Positions 35,860-47,000 of a stretch of DNA of 64,000 nt are shown here, piece after piece. The position numbers were made by a program, and so were the translations under genes. The DNA comes from Axinella damicornis. Taxonomy: Eukaryota > Porifera > Demospongiae > Axinellida > Axinellidae. Each line of letters starts with the position of its first letter. The stretch's first letter is position 1. Under the pieces are notes generated by a model. The model saw nothing but the letters and a program-made list of their open reading frames with translations. It had not been told where the DNA came from and made no database searches. Location of the stretch: positions 11,223,301-11,287,300 of the forward strand of contig OZ007506.1 in NCBI GenBank assembly GCA_963931865.1, read 5' to 3'.

Positions 35860-36689
35860 GGCCTAAGGGAGGGATGGAGAGCAGGAAGGAATGAAGAAGA
35901 AAGGATGTGGTTGTGAGTGAGATGAGGGAGGTGGAGATGAAATGTCTCAGTTGCATGATGGCCTTTACATGACTGAGAATTGCACCTTTCTTGCTTTAGC
36001 AGATTTTCAGCTGGCAGGACATCAGAAGTATCGAACCAGGTGAGTTGACTGACTGCAGAGTACTCAGGTAGTGGTAACCACTAGTATCTTCAGCAAAGGA
36101 CCTGGTAGTAGTGTGATAGTATCCTGGAAGGTCTTCTCACACTGAAGTATGTAGTCTTAATTAAGTGGCAACTGTAGATGTTTCTCTTCTCTTTCCTCCT
36201 TTTTCCTCCTCTCTCTTTCCCTCCTCCCTCTCCCTCCACCTCCCCCCCCCCCCCCCCCCCCCTCTGTCTTCCCTGTTTCCCCTTCCCTCTCTCTTCTCTC
36301 CCTCCTCCCTCCCCCTTCCCTTCCTCCCACCTCCCTCGCTCTTTCTTCTCCTCTGATCCTTTTCCCTTCTCTCCCTCCCCTCTCCCCACCAATAGCTGCA
36401 TTTAATCTTCCCTCACGGGCGGTTGGCCACGACTGGTACCTTAATCTACAGCACATTCAAACATGGGATCAGCCCGAGAATATTGTACAGAAACATGCAG
36501 AACTATGAAGACACTCCAGTGCTGCTCCTGGTTGGTGATCAGAAGGTACGTATGTAAACGTTGTACTAGTCTCCCTAAAATGTGTGTGGAGGAGGGGTCA
36601 GTGTGCCTTGTAATTTTGTGTGTGTGTGCAACTATGCATGTGTGTCTGTGTGTGGAGGGTGTGCATATGTGTCTGTCTGTGGGGTGGCC

Positions 36690-37006
36690 TTATGGCACGC
36701 CGTCCGTAACAAAAATAGGTAAACTGGGAAGCTGACATAATTTTTATTTGCCGATGTGCAACATTTATTTGCCGACGTCATGCCTTATTTGCCGACGTAG
36801 AAGTTTTATTTGCCGACGTGCAACGTTTATTTGCCGACGTTGAAATGTTATTTTACCGACGTATAAATCTTATTTGCCGACGTGGAACTTTTATTTTCCG
36901 ACGTTGACTTTTTATTTGCCGACGTGCAGTGATTGCAGTAGCGGTCAGAATCTGAAGTACGGCGAATAAGAAGTCTACGTCGGCATACGGACGGCGTGCC
37001 ATATGG
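36690..37006. mobile_element. ~315-bp MITE built of ~26-bp TTATTTGCCGACGT repeats
   Basis: The ends ATGGCACGCCGTCCGTA and its inverse lie about 315 bp apart. Between them a motif TTTATTTGCCGACGT recurs about eight times at ~25-bp spacing, with variants such as TTATTTTCCGACGT. It lies in the TLDc intron. Regular iterons inside a MITE suggest transposase or host-protein binding sites. Confidence 0.8.
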
Positions 37007-37284
37007 CCTTTGGTGTCTAATGCACGTATGTGTGTGTTGTATACACAGCAACAGAGAGGTAATTACAGAAGTTTGCATAAAGCTTGCAACAAGCACACAA
37101 GTCCCACCCTGTGTACATTGCGATGTAATAGGCTATGTAGGAAGCTATTGTGAAATACTAGTACTGCATGCAGTACACCATGGTAATGGTTTCTTTCGAG
37201 AGCATCACCATTGGTAATGCATATGGTACTAGCAGAACTTCAATGAAATGGAGGGTCTCACTTACAATCACAATGGAGTCTTTA

Positions 37285-37680
37285 TATAGAGCGGATGTCA
37301 CATGACGGCATCGTCCCGTTAAAGTTGTTGCTATAGCAACCAAAAATTATTTGACAAAAGTTGGACGGTTGTAGAATGCAAATTTAAAATATGAGAATAC
37401 ATCACTAAAAAGTTATGAGCCATAGTATTTTACTGCTCTCCATACCATAGAAAATGTATGGGAAGTTTGCCTGGTGTACAGTTTTGGTAGCCTCATTCCC
37501 AGGCCTCCGCCCAGACTTTAGCACGCAGCCGTGGAGAAGAGAGTACCAAACTTCTGAGGCTTATAACTTTTTAATAGCATCACCATTTCCTTTCATACTT
37601 GAGGATTGCACTTGCTAGATAATTTTGGTTGCCATAGCAACAAAATCAAATTTGATGACGTCACATGAAAACGCTCTATA
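37285..37680. mobile_element. ~396-bp MITE with TATAGAGCG ends
   Basis: TATAGAGCGGATGTCACATG at the left and an imperfect inverse at the right, with the internal pair TTGCTATAGCAACCAAAA/TTTTGGTTGCCATAGCAAC also inverted. A TAGCCTCATTCCCAGG segment inside (about 37488) belongs to the foldback family seen at 1634. Located in the large TLDc intron. Confidence 0.65.
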
Positions 37681-37699
37681 GAGCAAGCACAGGTGGACA

Positions 37700-39220
37700 T
37701 AATCATACACTGAGACGACAATCTCACAACTCATGTACAACTAGTAATAATGCACAATGTTCCATTGTGTCCATCCATTCACTATAACACAGTACAGCAA
37801 GTTATTGCTGTGGAAAAGGTTTGATTTTCAGTCCAGTCCCAGCCCAGTCCTTGTTTCATCTACGGGAGCTTCTGTAACCCGTTCAGATATACCATGCACC
37901 ATCTCAAGTCAGATTCATTCACCTTAAGTAGCTCCTACTTATATAGCCCTATTACATCACTGTGTATACAAAGAATGTGACTTGTGTTTTTCTAGCTGCT
38001 TGTTGCCTCACCTGTGGTTAGGTGCATCATGTAGTGCATGTACATGTACATGTATGTATAGCACCTTGGAGCCAAAGGTCATCCCACCCTGGGGTCAAAG
38101 GACATAATGGCTAGCTCAGCTTTAGTTTGCGGTAGTTGACGTCGGTACTAAAAGCAGCACTTGACCTATCAGTATTCTTAATTGTAACAGCGCTAGTGCT
38201 CTGCTGGTTCAGCCAACTAAAGGTCACTAGTATTTGGGGGTACGAATTTTTGTGATTTCGAACTAAATTTAATGAACGCACATAAACAACAAGAGTATTA
38301 GTGGCATGTGACATTACATACATGTGCTTTAATTGGAGCAAACCATAAGCTAGCCGCCTACGGAGTGACCTGAGAAGGAGTCAGGGACGGATCCAGGGGG
38401 GCTACAGGGGGCTGTAGCCCCCCATTCACTAACTGATACCAGGTACGATTTACTATGCTTTTTTGCGATATAAGCTGACTGCACAACCACGATGCTGAGA
38501 AAATTGTGTCACAGGAGCAGAAAGCAGCAGCAGGGCAGTGGAAAGCGCAAAGTTGTCCATGAGAGCCCTTCCTCCGCCAATCTGCTACATCCCAGTTCGC
38601 TAAAATTAATACCCACCAACACCTTGCAAATGAAGTGTTTTATCCCTGAGTTGACCCTTTGGGAGCAGTATTAAATATGAAGAGAAGATGTCAATGAAGT
38701 GATAATCAGATCTGACCATAACCTGCCAACAAGCCAGCTCTAAAGTGCTGATGGTGACTATAATGAGTTTAGCTGCCTGATTGTGAAGCCATTTTCTGTC
38801 ACTGTCAATTGTAGTATATGCTACGTGCTGCCTTTCTATCAAATTCTATGCATGTGCTTGATACTTGAAGGTCCAAGAAAGTCATCTGCTTCTTGTGTTA
38901 TTCAAAGTAGCTTTTGTCTTCTCGTCTGCCGCCATTGCTCGAGCTCTCACTTCGACTATTGTTGGCAATACAGCTCTTAGGAAAGGCCAACAAAAGATTC
39001 TGACTACACCATTGTGATCGCTGTCGTGCACTGATGCTTACTGAAACTCATCCTAGTGGCAAAAGTTGTGAGCGCTGCAATAATGTTGTTGTCTTCCCTA
39101 CCTATCTTCCACATTGATACCTGGAAAAGATGCAGGGGGTTGAATTGCTGAAAACAAAGATAAAGGGTTGCACCAAACGACTAGCCTATGTAAGTGCTCC
39201 CCCAAGTACACAACAGCAAC
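37700..39220. other. TLDc intron, little recognisable content
   Basis: Mostly unique AT-rich sequence. A palindromic piece near 38385-38425 (GGGGGGCTACAGGGGGCTGT) looks like a MITE end. The stretch around 38925-39010 (CCATTGCTCGAGCTCTCACT) resembles 3715-3790, so both are copies of an unnamed repeat. Confidence 0.4.
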
Positions 39221-39432
39221 CATGTACTACATACTGAACTGTTTTATAGCTGTTGTCCCAGAGGTGATTATAATTTTGTTTCAAGTGATCTGAAAAATGT
39301 CAGACCCGACCGAAGTTTACATGATTGTAAAGATGGCTGAGAAACCTCAGTATAGGGTCGTACTTTTAATGCCGTAGTTAATGGTTAATGTTGAGAGAAA
39401 GAGAAGCAGAATCCACAGAAACATTTCTAGTA

Positions 39433-39492
39433 CTGGCTGGGATTTGAACCCAAGACCTTCTGGATACTAGCCACTAAGCCACTGAGCCCATG
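39433..39492 (-). repeat. tRNA-like head of a SINE
   Basis: On the minus strand TGGCTTAGTGG (A box) and GGGTTCAAATCC (B box) are spaced as in a tRNA gene, but the acceptor stem does not close. Best read as a tRNA-derived SINE. Duplicated at 56832-56894. Confidence 0.55.
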
Positions 39493-40588
39493 GCAGAGGA
39501 ACAGCACTCAAGCTCCATATAGCAGCATTGTGTGGAGCCCTCAGCTGAATTCCAGCTGATTCTCAGTGGTGGTTTATCACAACATCCCAATATGCTTCAT
39601 CCACTGAGACAACACACAATGCACACATACACCATCTCAACAAGAGATAACAAGTTTCAGGACACACACACACAACAAACATGCACACCTTCACAGCTGT
39701 TTGGTGCGGTGATGTCTAGTTTGTCTGCTGAAGATCAGTGATCACTTCTATGGCACAGGGGAATCATTCCTCTTTAGCTTTGAAGGCTCGGACATGAGAG
39801 TCTTCCACTGGACAGCTGCCAACAGCTACCGTGTGAAGGGAAACAGCGACAGTATTGGCTTTGGCAGTGGAGAGTAAGTGGGTAATATCTAGTTCTGTGA
39901 GTATACCAGTAACTTCACCCACTTGAGCTACTGCCCCCTCATTTGCCTGCTTGAGCAGGCCAGTGCCAAGCACACGGCAGCACACGGCAGTGCTGCAGAG
40001 CTCCGACATCATGAGTTCTGCTCCGATCGTGTGTGCCGAATTAATCAGCTACATGTAGGCAAAGAAATGCATTATCATTCGCGTCATTTCTCACCCAAGG
40101 CCTCCATACAAAAGAAGCTTAGTCGTCTGCCCCTGTGAAGCAAATCCCTGCTTGTGGCCTTTCTATTTCTCACTAACTATTGGCTCTCTTTCGGACTAAC
40201 TATTGGCCTCCACAGGCAAGTGCACATCTCCACCTCAATCTGGTCCTGCCTGGTACGTAAGCTAGTGTTCTTACCTGCATGTGGCTAGCTCTGTGGCATG
40301 CGCATGCAGCTCTGGGGCATGCACATGCACAGATGTACTTCCGCAACGTACACCCCCTGCCTCACACACATGGTATTGTAGTCGCATTATTACATTGCAT
40401 GTGATTTTTAATTTTGATTTTGCATGGTGGTGGCTATTGCGAGGGCCTGGAGAAGCAGAGCCTTTTAAAACCAGGTCCCCTGGGACCGACTGCTTTACAT
40501 CCCCTCTAAAGGATGCACTGTGAGCTATTTCCACCTTTTTTGAGGCTAGAGCTGTGTCGACTCCTAGGAGTGAAAGAAAATCTCTTGC

Positions 40589-40658
40589 GGCATGGTGTGA
40601 CTCAAACCAGCAACTGTTCAATTAGCAGTGGAATGCTTTAACCACTCGGCCACCAGCC
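40589..40658 (-). repeat. tRNA-Ser(GCT)-like SINE head
   Basis: Minus strand: TGGCCGAGTGGTTAAAGC (A box region), ACTGCTAAT at the anticodon position, and GGTTTGAGTCACACC (degenerate B box). This resembles tRNA-Ser(GCT) without a closed acceptor stem. Lies in the last TLDc intron. The copy at 57948-58019 is nearly identical. Confidence 0.6.
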
Positions 40659-40714
40659 ATCCCTATGTGAAAACTACATACAATCCCCCTCTCTCCTCTC
40701 CCCTTCAATTGATT

Positions 40715-41276
40715 CCTCCCTCCCTCCCTCCCTCCCTCCCTCCCTCCCTCCCTCCCTCCCTCCCTCCCTCAGACCTCTCAACTTCAAAAAGAACTCTATA
40801 GTGAGATACCCAAATAGAGTTGAACTTGGTCCTGTAAGTAGCTGCCCCTGTGAGTTTCTTGGACGTCTTCGGCCTGGGAGGGGACTGCTGCTGGTGCTCA
40901 CTACTGTCATCAGAGTCCTGCAGGTGCCCTGAGCCACCTTTCAGAATCACTCTAGCTCTACTGACCACCTCATACGAGCTGACATGTGCGCATGTGCACA
41001 GAACTAGAACTTTGAACTTTAGTTGATAAGCAGACCGTGAGAAATAATGTCATCACAGAACTTTGAACTTTAGTTGAACAGCAGATTGTGAGAAACAAGG
41101 ACATCACTGTGAGACCGTGAGAGTAGGGCTGAAATCGCGAGTCTCACGGTGGGATCGTGAGAGTTGAGAGGTCTGCCTCCCTCCCTCCCTCCCTCCCTCC
41201 CTCCCTCCCTCCCTCCCTCCCTCCCTCCCTCCATCCATCCCTCCCTCCCTCCCTCGTTCCCTCCCTCCTTCCACAG
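40715..41276. repeat. (CCTC)n microsatellite interrupted by an element
   Basis: CCTC tetranucleotide runs at about 40715-40769 and 41176-41270 flank the element at 40770. The second run is also the polypyrimidine tract of the last TLDc exon acceptor. Confidence 0.9.
40770..41175. mobile_element. 406-bp hAT-like element with CAGACCTCTCAACT ends
   Basis: CAGACCTCTCAACT at the left and AGTTGAGAGGTCTG at the right. On the minus strand it carries a readable AATYRTKFNSIWVSHYRVLF stretch like a transposase N-terminus. The homologous site in the right duplicon (58078-58210) is an uninterrupted CCTC repeat, i.e. an empty site. A second copy in inverse orientation is at 61487-61884. Confidence 0.8.
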
Positions 41277-42237
41277 TGGAGATTTTGGGTTGTGGTTGGA
41301 TGAGTACTTCTACCATGGCAGCAGGTATAGCTGTTCAACCTACAACAATGACTGTTTAGCAAGCCAACAAGACTTCGTCTGTAGTGGAATCGAAGCATGA
41401 GGGTTTAGCGACAGTCACTAAATCATTTGATTCCTCAAAATGCATACTTCTACCAAGCGTTGAGCAAACCATTATTCTGGTTTGGATTTGTTTCATCTTG
41501 TGTGTTTGTTGACAAATGTTGTGCCCTCTGATTGTAAGGTACGTGTTACCAAATGAGATGTGCCAGCTGTTGTCAGTATTGGGGGTAGCGCATGGGTACT
41601 AAATGAGACAGACTACACCTTTAGTTGGGTACCTGTAGATGTTGCTACGTCTAAGCTTAGCATTATGTCTGCTCTTCATGTTCATATCATGTTTGATGGT
41701 GGCACTGCAGGACAAAACAGGAGTGGTCAGGACGGCTCTATATTTTCATTGAAGCAATAGCAACTGCATTATAATTATAGCTACTCTCATGAAGAATTTA
41801 GGAATAAAGCTTGTAGTGAGATTACTAAAAGTGCGTTGCTTGTAGTGAGATTATATTAAAAGTTGTATGTAGCACCTCCCTAATCACTAGCTATGTAGCC
41901 TATACCTATGGTGCTTTCACACAGTACACAATTGCAATCAACAGGACATTGAGTTCTATATTACCCTCTGATAATTATAATTTTTTCTTCTATAAAAGTT
42001 TTGCAATAGTGCAAGAATACACAATAGCAGCTGGCAAGCTAATGTGAGTGTGTATAAGTTATGAGTACAAAAACAAAGGTTCAGCAAGTGATATGATAAT
42101 GAATTAATGGTGGGAGCTGTAAGTGCTTCATGAGGTAGGTGAAACGTGATTCCATACAGAAACACAGCTAAGCACAAAAGATGACTGAAAGGCATTGGTA
42201 CATGCACAAAAGGTCATGAATAATTATTGTCTACTTA

Positions 42238-42790
42238 AAGGGGCAGAAGTAGGGGACAGAGTTCCTTTTACATGAAATTGAAAGTAAGGAAATCAGTCTG
42301 TAGTTGGTCGCTTCACGGTGGCTCGCATATTTGGGAATTGGAACAACAGAAGATGTCTTCACTCAGGAAGTGACCTGGAAACATTGAAACGTTTGGTAAG
42401 AGATGGAGCAATTAATGCTGCGTGCAGTGACTGAGCATTAATTTTGAGCTGAGATCCCATATGCATTAGGCCCATTAGCGAATCAAGGGACATGATAAGA
42501 AAAAGAACTTCATCAGTTGTACAAAGGAGTTCATAATAATGACGTGTTGTTTTTGTGTGAAGATCATCATCTGCAGGTGAGAGAGGAGGAATGTCTCCAT
42601 AATATATACTCATTCAGCAAATTGATAGGAGAGTGTTGGGATGGTTGATTGTTGCTTGTTCAGATGTTTTACGGCTTTCCGAAACTGCTTTTTGTTTCTA
42701 GGGTTGTTCTGAAATAGCATTCCACATCATTTTCAAAAGTTTCTTATGCAATTTTCAGAGTATTGTGCATGCAGGCTTGCATTAAAAATA
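42238..42790 (-). pseudogene. LINE (jockey/CR1-like) reverse transcriptase fragment
   Basis: Minus strand: NNPRNKKQFRKAVKHLNKQQ, then PPLSPADDDLHTKTTRHYYE, IAPSLTKRFN and VVPIPKYASHREATNYRLIS. This is the linker and first RT motif of a non-LTR retrotransposon. The catalytic YxDD part is absent, and a deletion and frameshift break the frame. Present in both duplicons (right copy about 59185-59700), so it predates the duplication. Confidence 0.65.
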
Positions 42791-43128
42791 AAGGGACTGG
42801 TTCGCCAGGGACACGGACAGGGTAAGAGCTTTCACCCTCCATGTAAGGTGTACAGTTGCTTGTAGCTACAATGTGGGATGGCTCATTAGTTGGCAGCTGT
42901 TGAGGCCGTTGGAACCACTTTTGGGGTTTTTCTATTATACACTACATCATATAGCAGAATCAGCGGCGTCAATGGCCTTCACTAACTTTGTTCAATCTTT
43001 CCAAAGCGATCGTTCAGTAACAAGTTACAGACGCACTTAACAGACAGATACATGTACGTATACATACCCCTAAAATTGCTGTGGTAAGCAGCTCAGACAG
43101 TGGAAAATTGAGACATTTTCCTGGGGAG

Positions 43129-43171
<43 letters not shown>

Positions 43172-43754
43172 AGACCCCCTTAGCAAGCGCAGGCTTTGTG
43201 CCGCAACATGTGCATGCACCATCCCTGGGCGTCACTCTGCAACTGCTCCTGATTCACAATTGTTGGCAGCTGTTGATTCGCAATTGTTGGCAGCTGTTGA
43301 TTCACCATTGTTGGCAGCTGTTGAGACAATTTGCTGCGTTCTGGGGAGCACACTTCATAGGCTGTCGTCAGCCTCAATGTGTACCCATTTTGCTTCCAGA
43401 TTAAATTTAGTTCAGTTCAGTTCAGTTCAGTTCAGGGCAGTGCATGTCGATGCAGTCCTCATTGTTCTGACATTGTTGTGCGGTCATGTATGCTGGCCCA
43501 CGCAGTCAACTGTGTTCCATGCCCCAACCGGTTGTAGCAAGTCTTCCTCACCTCGAACACTTAATTAAGGACGCGAGTTGAGTGACATCAACTGTGGCGA
43601 GCTGCTTCAGTGGTTACAGCAGTACGGTGGTAAATTCTTCGTGCACATAGGGTAGCTACGCGCTTCCGGTGTGGGATTTGCTCATGGTGCCGTTGCTATC
43701 GTGCATAACAGCCGACAAGGTAGGACAGCAAGTTCCGCGCCTTGATTGTCGTGC

Positions 43755-43960
43755 AAGCCCGCGGAACCTTAAGCGAGCTACATTCTGATTGGTCAATGTT
43801 GGAGTAATTTTGGCGGGAATTTTAAAATTCATTTGATGGACCCGCGGAACGTTACGCGAACTACATTCTGATTGGTCAATGTTAAGTTTTGATGGGAATT
43901 TTAAAATTCTTTTGATGGACTGCATCAATGTCATCATTTCGTAGTAAACTGTTGAGTAGG
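43755..43960 (+). promoter_or_regulatory. Promoter-like region: two CCAAT boxes and E2F-like site upstream of the array
   Basis: An ~85-bp block is repeated in tandem. Each copy has CCCGCGGAAC, then CTACATTCTGATTGGTCAAT (inverted CCAAT box). The first copy continues TTTTGGCGGGAATTTT, an E2F-like sequence, and the second has TTTTGATGGGAATTTT. About 90 bp downstream comes a diverged unit of the satellite (from about 44035) ending TTCGAG|GTGAGG. The block is conserved in the right duplicon at 62870-63045, again just before satellite units. It looks like a promoter with a first exon, but no transcript evidence exists. Confidence 0.55.
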
Positions 43961-44034
43961 GAATGAACGCTAAACAGCGACAACAGACAATCCACACTCT
44001 GAGATATCTTCCAAGAGAAAGGACTTCCTTTGCT

Positions 44035-47000
44035 GCCGGTTGGGGTTGTGCGCTCTCTGGATTAAGACGGAGGGGTGGAGAACCAGCGTGGAGATTAGCC
44101 ACTGAAAATTGTTCGAGGTGAGGGAACAAGCAAATCTACTCATCTTACCGTTACTGTACGTAGCTAGTGTCTACCGATGCCTTTTACAGTAGTGATATCA
44201 GGGCACTACGTACATAAGTACACAAACAAACAAATGGAAGTAAGTGAATGAATGATATAACAAACAGCTAAAAGATTACTATTAGCAAGATTGTGTATCA
44301 AGGACAATTACACAAGGAATGTCACGATGCAAAGGGCTCCGTAAGTTGTGCGCTCTCTGGATTGAGGCGGATGGCATTATGAGTGCACATGAAAATGTTT
44401 TACGTTAATCGCTATAGTTTCTGCCGATGTGCTGATGCCTTTGCTTCCGGTTGTGCGATCTCTGGATCGAGACGGATGTGTAGAGATCAGCGTGGATATT
44501 ACATTTAGGTGAGTGCACATGCAAATCTATTCCACTTCTCGTTGCTGTAGCTAGTCTCTGGCAATATCCTCATGTCATTTCCTCTGGTTGTGTGCTCTCT
44601 GGACTGAGATGGATCGGTGGAGATCTTCCATTTCTCATTCCTGTATCTATGGCAGTATCCTGATGCAATTGCCTCTGGTTGTGCGGTCTCTGGACCGAGA
44701 CGGATCGGTGGAGATCAGCGTGGAGATTAAATTTAGGTGAGTGTACTTGTAAATCTATTCCACTTCTCGTTGCTGTAGCTAGTCTCTGGCGATATCCTGA
44801 AGCCATTGCCTCTCGTTGTGAGCTCTCTGGACCGAGATGGCTGGGTGGCGTTCAGCATAGAGACTAAATTTGGGTGAGTGCACATGCAAATCTATTCCAC
44901 TTCTCATTGCTGTAGCTAGTCTCTGCCGATATCCTGATGCCATTTCCTCTGGTTGAGTGCTCTCTGGACCGAGACGGATTGGTGGAGGTCAGCGTGGAGA
45001 TTAAAATTAGGTGAGTGCACATGCAAATCTATTCCACTTCTCATTCCTGTAGCTAGTCTCTGCCGTTATCTTGATGCCATTGCCTGTCTGGTTGTGTGCT
45101 CTCTGGACCGAGACGGATTGGTGGAGGTCAGTGTGGAGATTAAAATTAGGTGAGTGCACATGCAAAACTATTCCACTTCTCATTGCTGTAGCTAGTCTCT
45201 GCCGATATCCTGATGCCATTTCCTCTGGTTGAGCGCTCTCTGGACCGAGACGGATTGGTGGAGGTCAGCGTGGAGATTAAAATTAGGTGAGTGCACATGC
45301 AAATCTATTCCACTTCTCATTCCTGTAGCTAGTCTCTGCCGTTATCTTGATGCCATTGCCTGTCTGGTTGTGTGCTCTCTGGACCGAGACGGATTGGTGG
45401 AGGTCAGCGTGGAGATTAAAATTAGGTGAGTGCACATGCAAAACTATTCCACTTCTCATTGCTGTAGCTAGTCTCTGCCGTTATCCTGACGCCATTGCCT
45501 CTGGTTGAGCGCTCTCTGGACCGAGACGGATTGGTGGAGGTCAGCGTGGAGATTAAAATTAGGTGAGTGCACATGCAAAACTGTTCCACTTCTCATTTCT
45601 GTAGCTAGGCTCTGCTGATATCCTGATGCCATTTCCTCTGGTTGAACGCTCTCTGGACCGAGACGGATTGGTGGAGGTCAGCGTGGAGATTAAAATGAGG
45701 TGAGTGCACATGCATATCTATTCCACTTCTCATTCCTGTAGCTAGTCTCTGCCGTTATCTTGATGCCATTGCCTGTCTGGTTGTGTGCTCTCTGGACCGA
45801 GACGGATTGGTGGATGTCAGCGTGGAGATTAAAATTAGGTGAGTGCACATGCAAATGTATTCCACTTCTCATTCCTGTAGCTAGTCTGTGCTGATATCCT
45901 GATGCCATTTCCTCTGGTTGAGCGCTCTCTGGACCGAGACGGATTGGTGGAGGTCAGCGTGGAGATTAAAATGAGGTGAGTGCACATGCATATCTATTCC
46001 ACTTCTCATTCCTGTAGCTAGTCTCTGCCGTTATCTTGATGCCATTGCCTGTCTGGTTGTGTGCTCTCTGGACCGAGACGGATTGGTGGATGTCAGCGTG
46101 GAGATTAAAATTAGGTGAGTGCACATGCAAATGTATTCCACTTCTCATTCCTGTAGCTAGTCTGTGCTGATATCCTGATGCCATTTCCTCTGGTTGAGCG
46201 CTCTCTTGACCGAAACGGATTGGTGGATGTCAGCGTGGAGATTAAAATTAGGTGAGTGCAAAGGCAAATCTATTCCACTTCTCATTGCTGTAGCTAGTCT
46301 CTGCCGATATCCTGATGCCATTTCCTCTGGTTGAGCGCTCTCTGGACCGAGACGGATTGGTGGAGGTCAGCGTGGAGATTAAAATGAGGTGAGTGCACAT
46401 GCATATCTATTCCACTTCTCATTCCTGTAGCTAGTCTCTGCTGATAACCTGATGACATTTCCTCTGGTTGAGCGCTCTCTGGACCGAGACGGATTGGTGG
46501 ATGTCAGCGTGGAGATTAAAATTAGGTGAGTGCACATGCAAACGTATTCCACTTCTCATTCCTGTAGCTAGTCTCTGCCGTTATCCTGACGCCATTGCCT
46601 CTGGTTGAGCGCTATCTGGACCGAGATGGATTGGTGGAGGTCAGCGTGGAGATTAAAATTAGGTGAGTGCACATGCAAAACTGTTCCACTTCTCATTCCT
46701 GTAGCTAGTCTCTGCTGATATCCTGACGCCATTTCCTCTGGTTGAGCGCTCTCTGGACCGAGACGGATTGGTGGATGTCAGCGTGGAGATTAAAATTAGG
46801 TGAGTGCAAATGCAAATCTATTCCACTTCTCATTGCTGTAGCTAGTCTCTACCGATATCCTGATGCCATTTCCTCTGGTTTAGCGCTCTCTGGACCGAGA
46901 CGGATTGGTGGAGGTCAGCGTGGAGATTAAAATGAGGTGAGTGCACATGCATATCTATTCCACTTCTCATTCCTGTAGCTAGGCTCTGCCGTTATCTTGA

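Larger units (their letters stand above)
36000..41400 (+). pseudogene. TLDc-domain gene, left copy (four exons, two frameshifts)
   Basis: Exons by AG/GT boundaries: 36000-36039, 36396-36545, 39697-39873, 41277-41400 (stop). The TLDc fold (OXR1/NCOA7 family, V-ATPase and oxidative-stress regulators) reads in order AAFNLPSRAVGHDW, LIYSTFKHGISPRILYRNMQ, PVLLLVGDQK, ISDHFYGTGESFLFSFEG, FHWTAANSY, GDFGLWLDEYFYHGS, STYNND and DFVCSGIEA, then a stop. Two breaks are seen. One extra T near 36437 shifts the frame after GHDW. A 4-base insertion near 39716 (TAGT) shifts it before ISDHFY, and the right copy lacks that insertion. Sequencing error could explain either. The upstream part of the gene was not found; the vertnin-like element lies immediately 5'. 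Its 3' part is duplicated at 57 kb. Confidence 0.8.
39225..44900. repeat. Left duplicon (TLDc 3' exons, promoter region, array head)
   Basis: From TACTGAACTGTTTTATAGCT (left) the sequence is nearly colinear with 56625-63930. It contains two TLDc exons, a LINE fragment, two tRNA-like sequences, the CCAAT-containing promoter region and the first satellite units. The left copy has an extra 406-bp element at 40770. The right copy has extra blocks at 59719 and 61117. Confidence 0.92.

Noticed and set aside
39433..39492. Functional tRNA gene
   Set aside because: A and B boxes are good but no acceptor stem pairs and no terminator follows. A SINE head is more likely.
39764..40012. 82-codon minus-strand ORF
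   Set aside because: Partly antisense to the TLDc exon, whose plus-strand frame has clear family motifs. The rest is intron.
40715..41276. Gly/Arg/Glu-rich ORFs (GGREGGREG repeats)
   Set aside because: Translations of CCTC/GGAG tetranucleotide runs.
41560..41760. 66-codon plus-strand ORF identical in both duplicons (58497-58697)
   Set aside because: Lies downstream of the TLDc stop. Identity is explained by the recent duplication and no domain was recognised.
43656..44129. 157-codon minus-strand ORF, also seen at 62839-63237
   Set aside because: Shared only because the regions are duplicated. It overlaps the promoter-like repeats and satellite head, has no family motif, and its length differs between copies.
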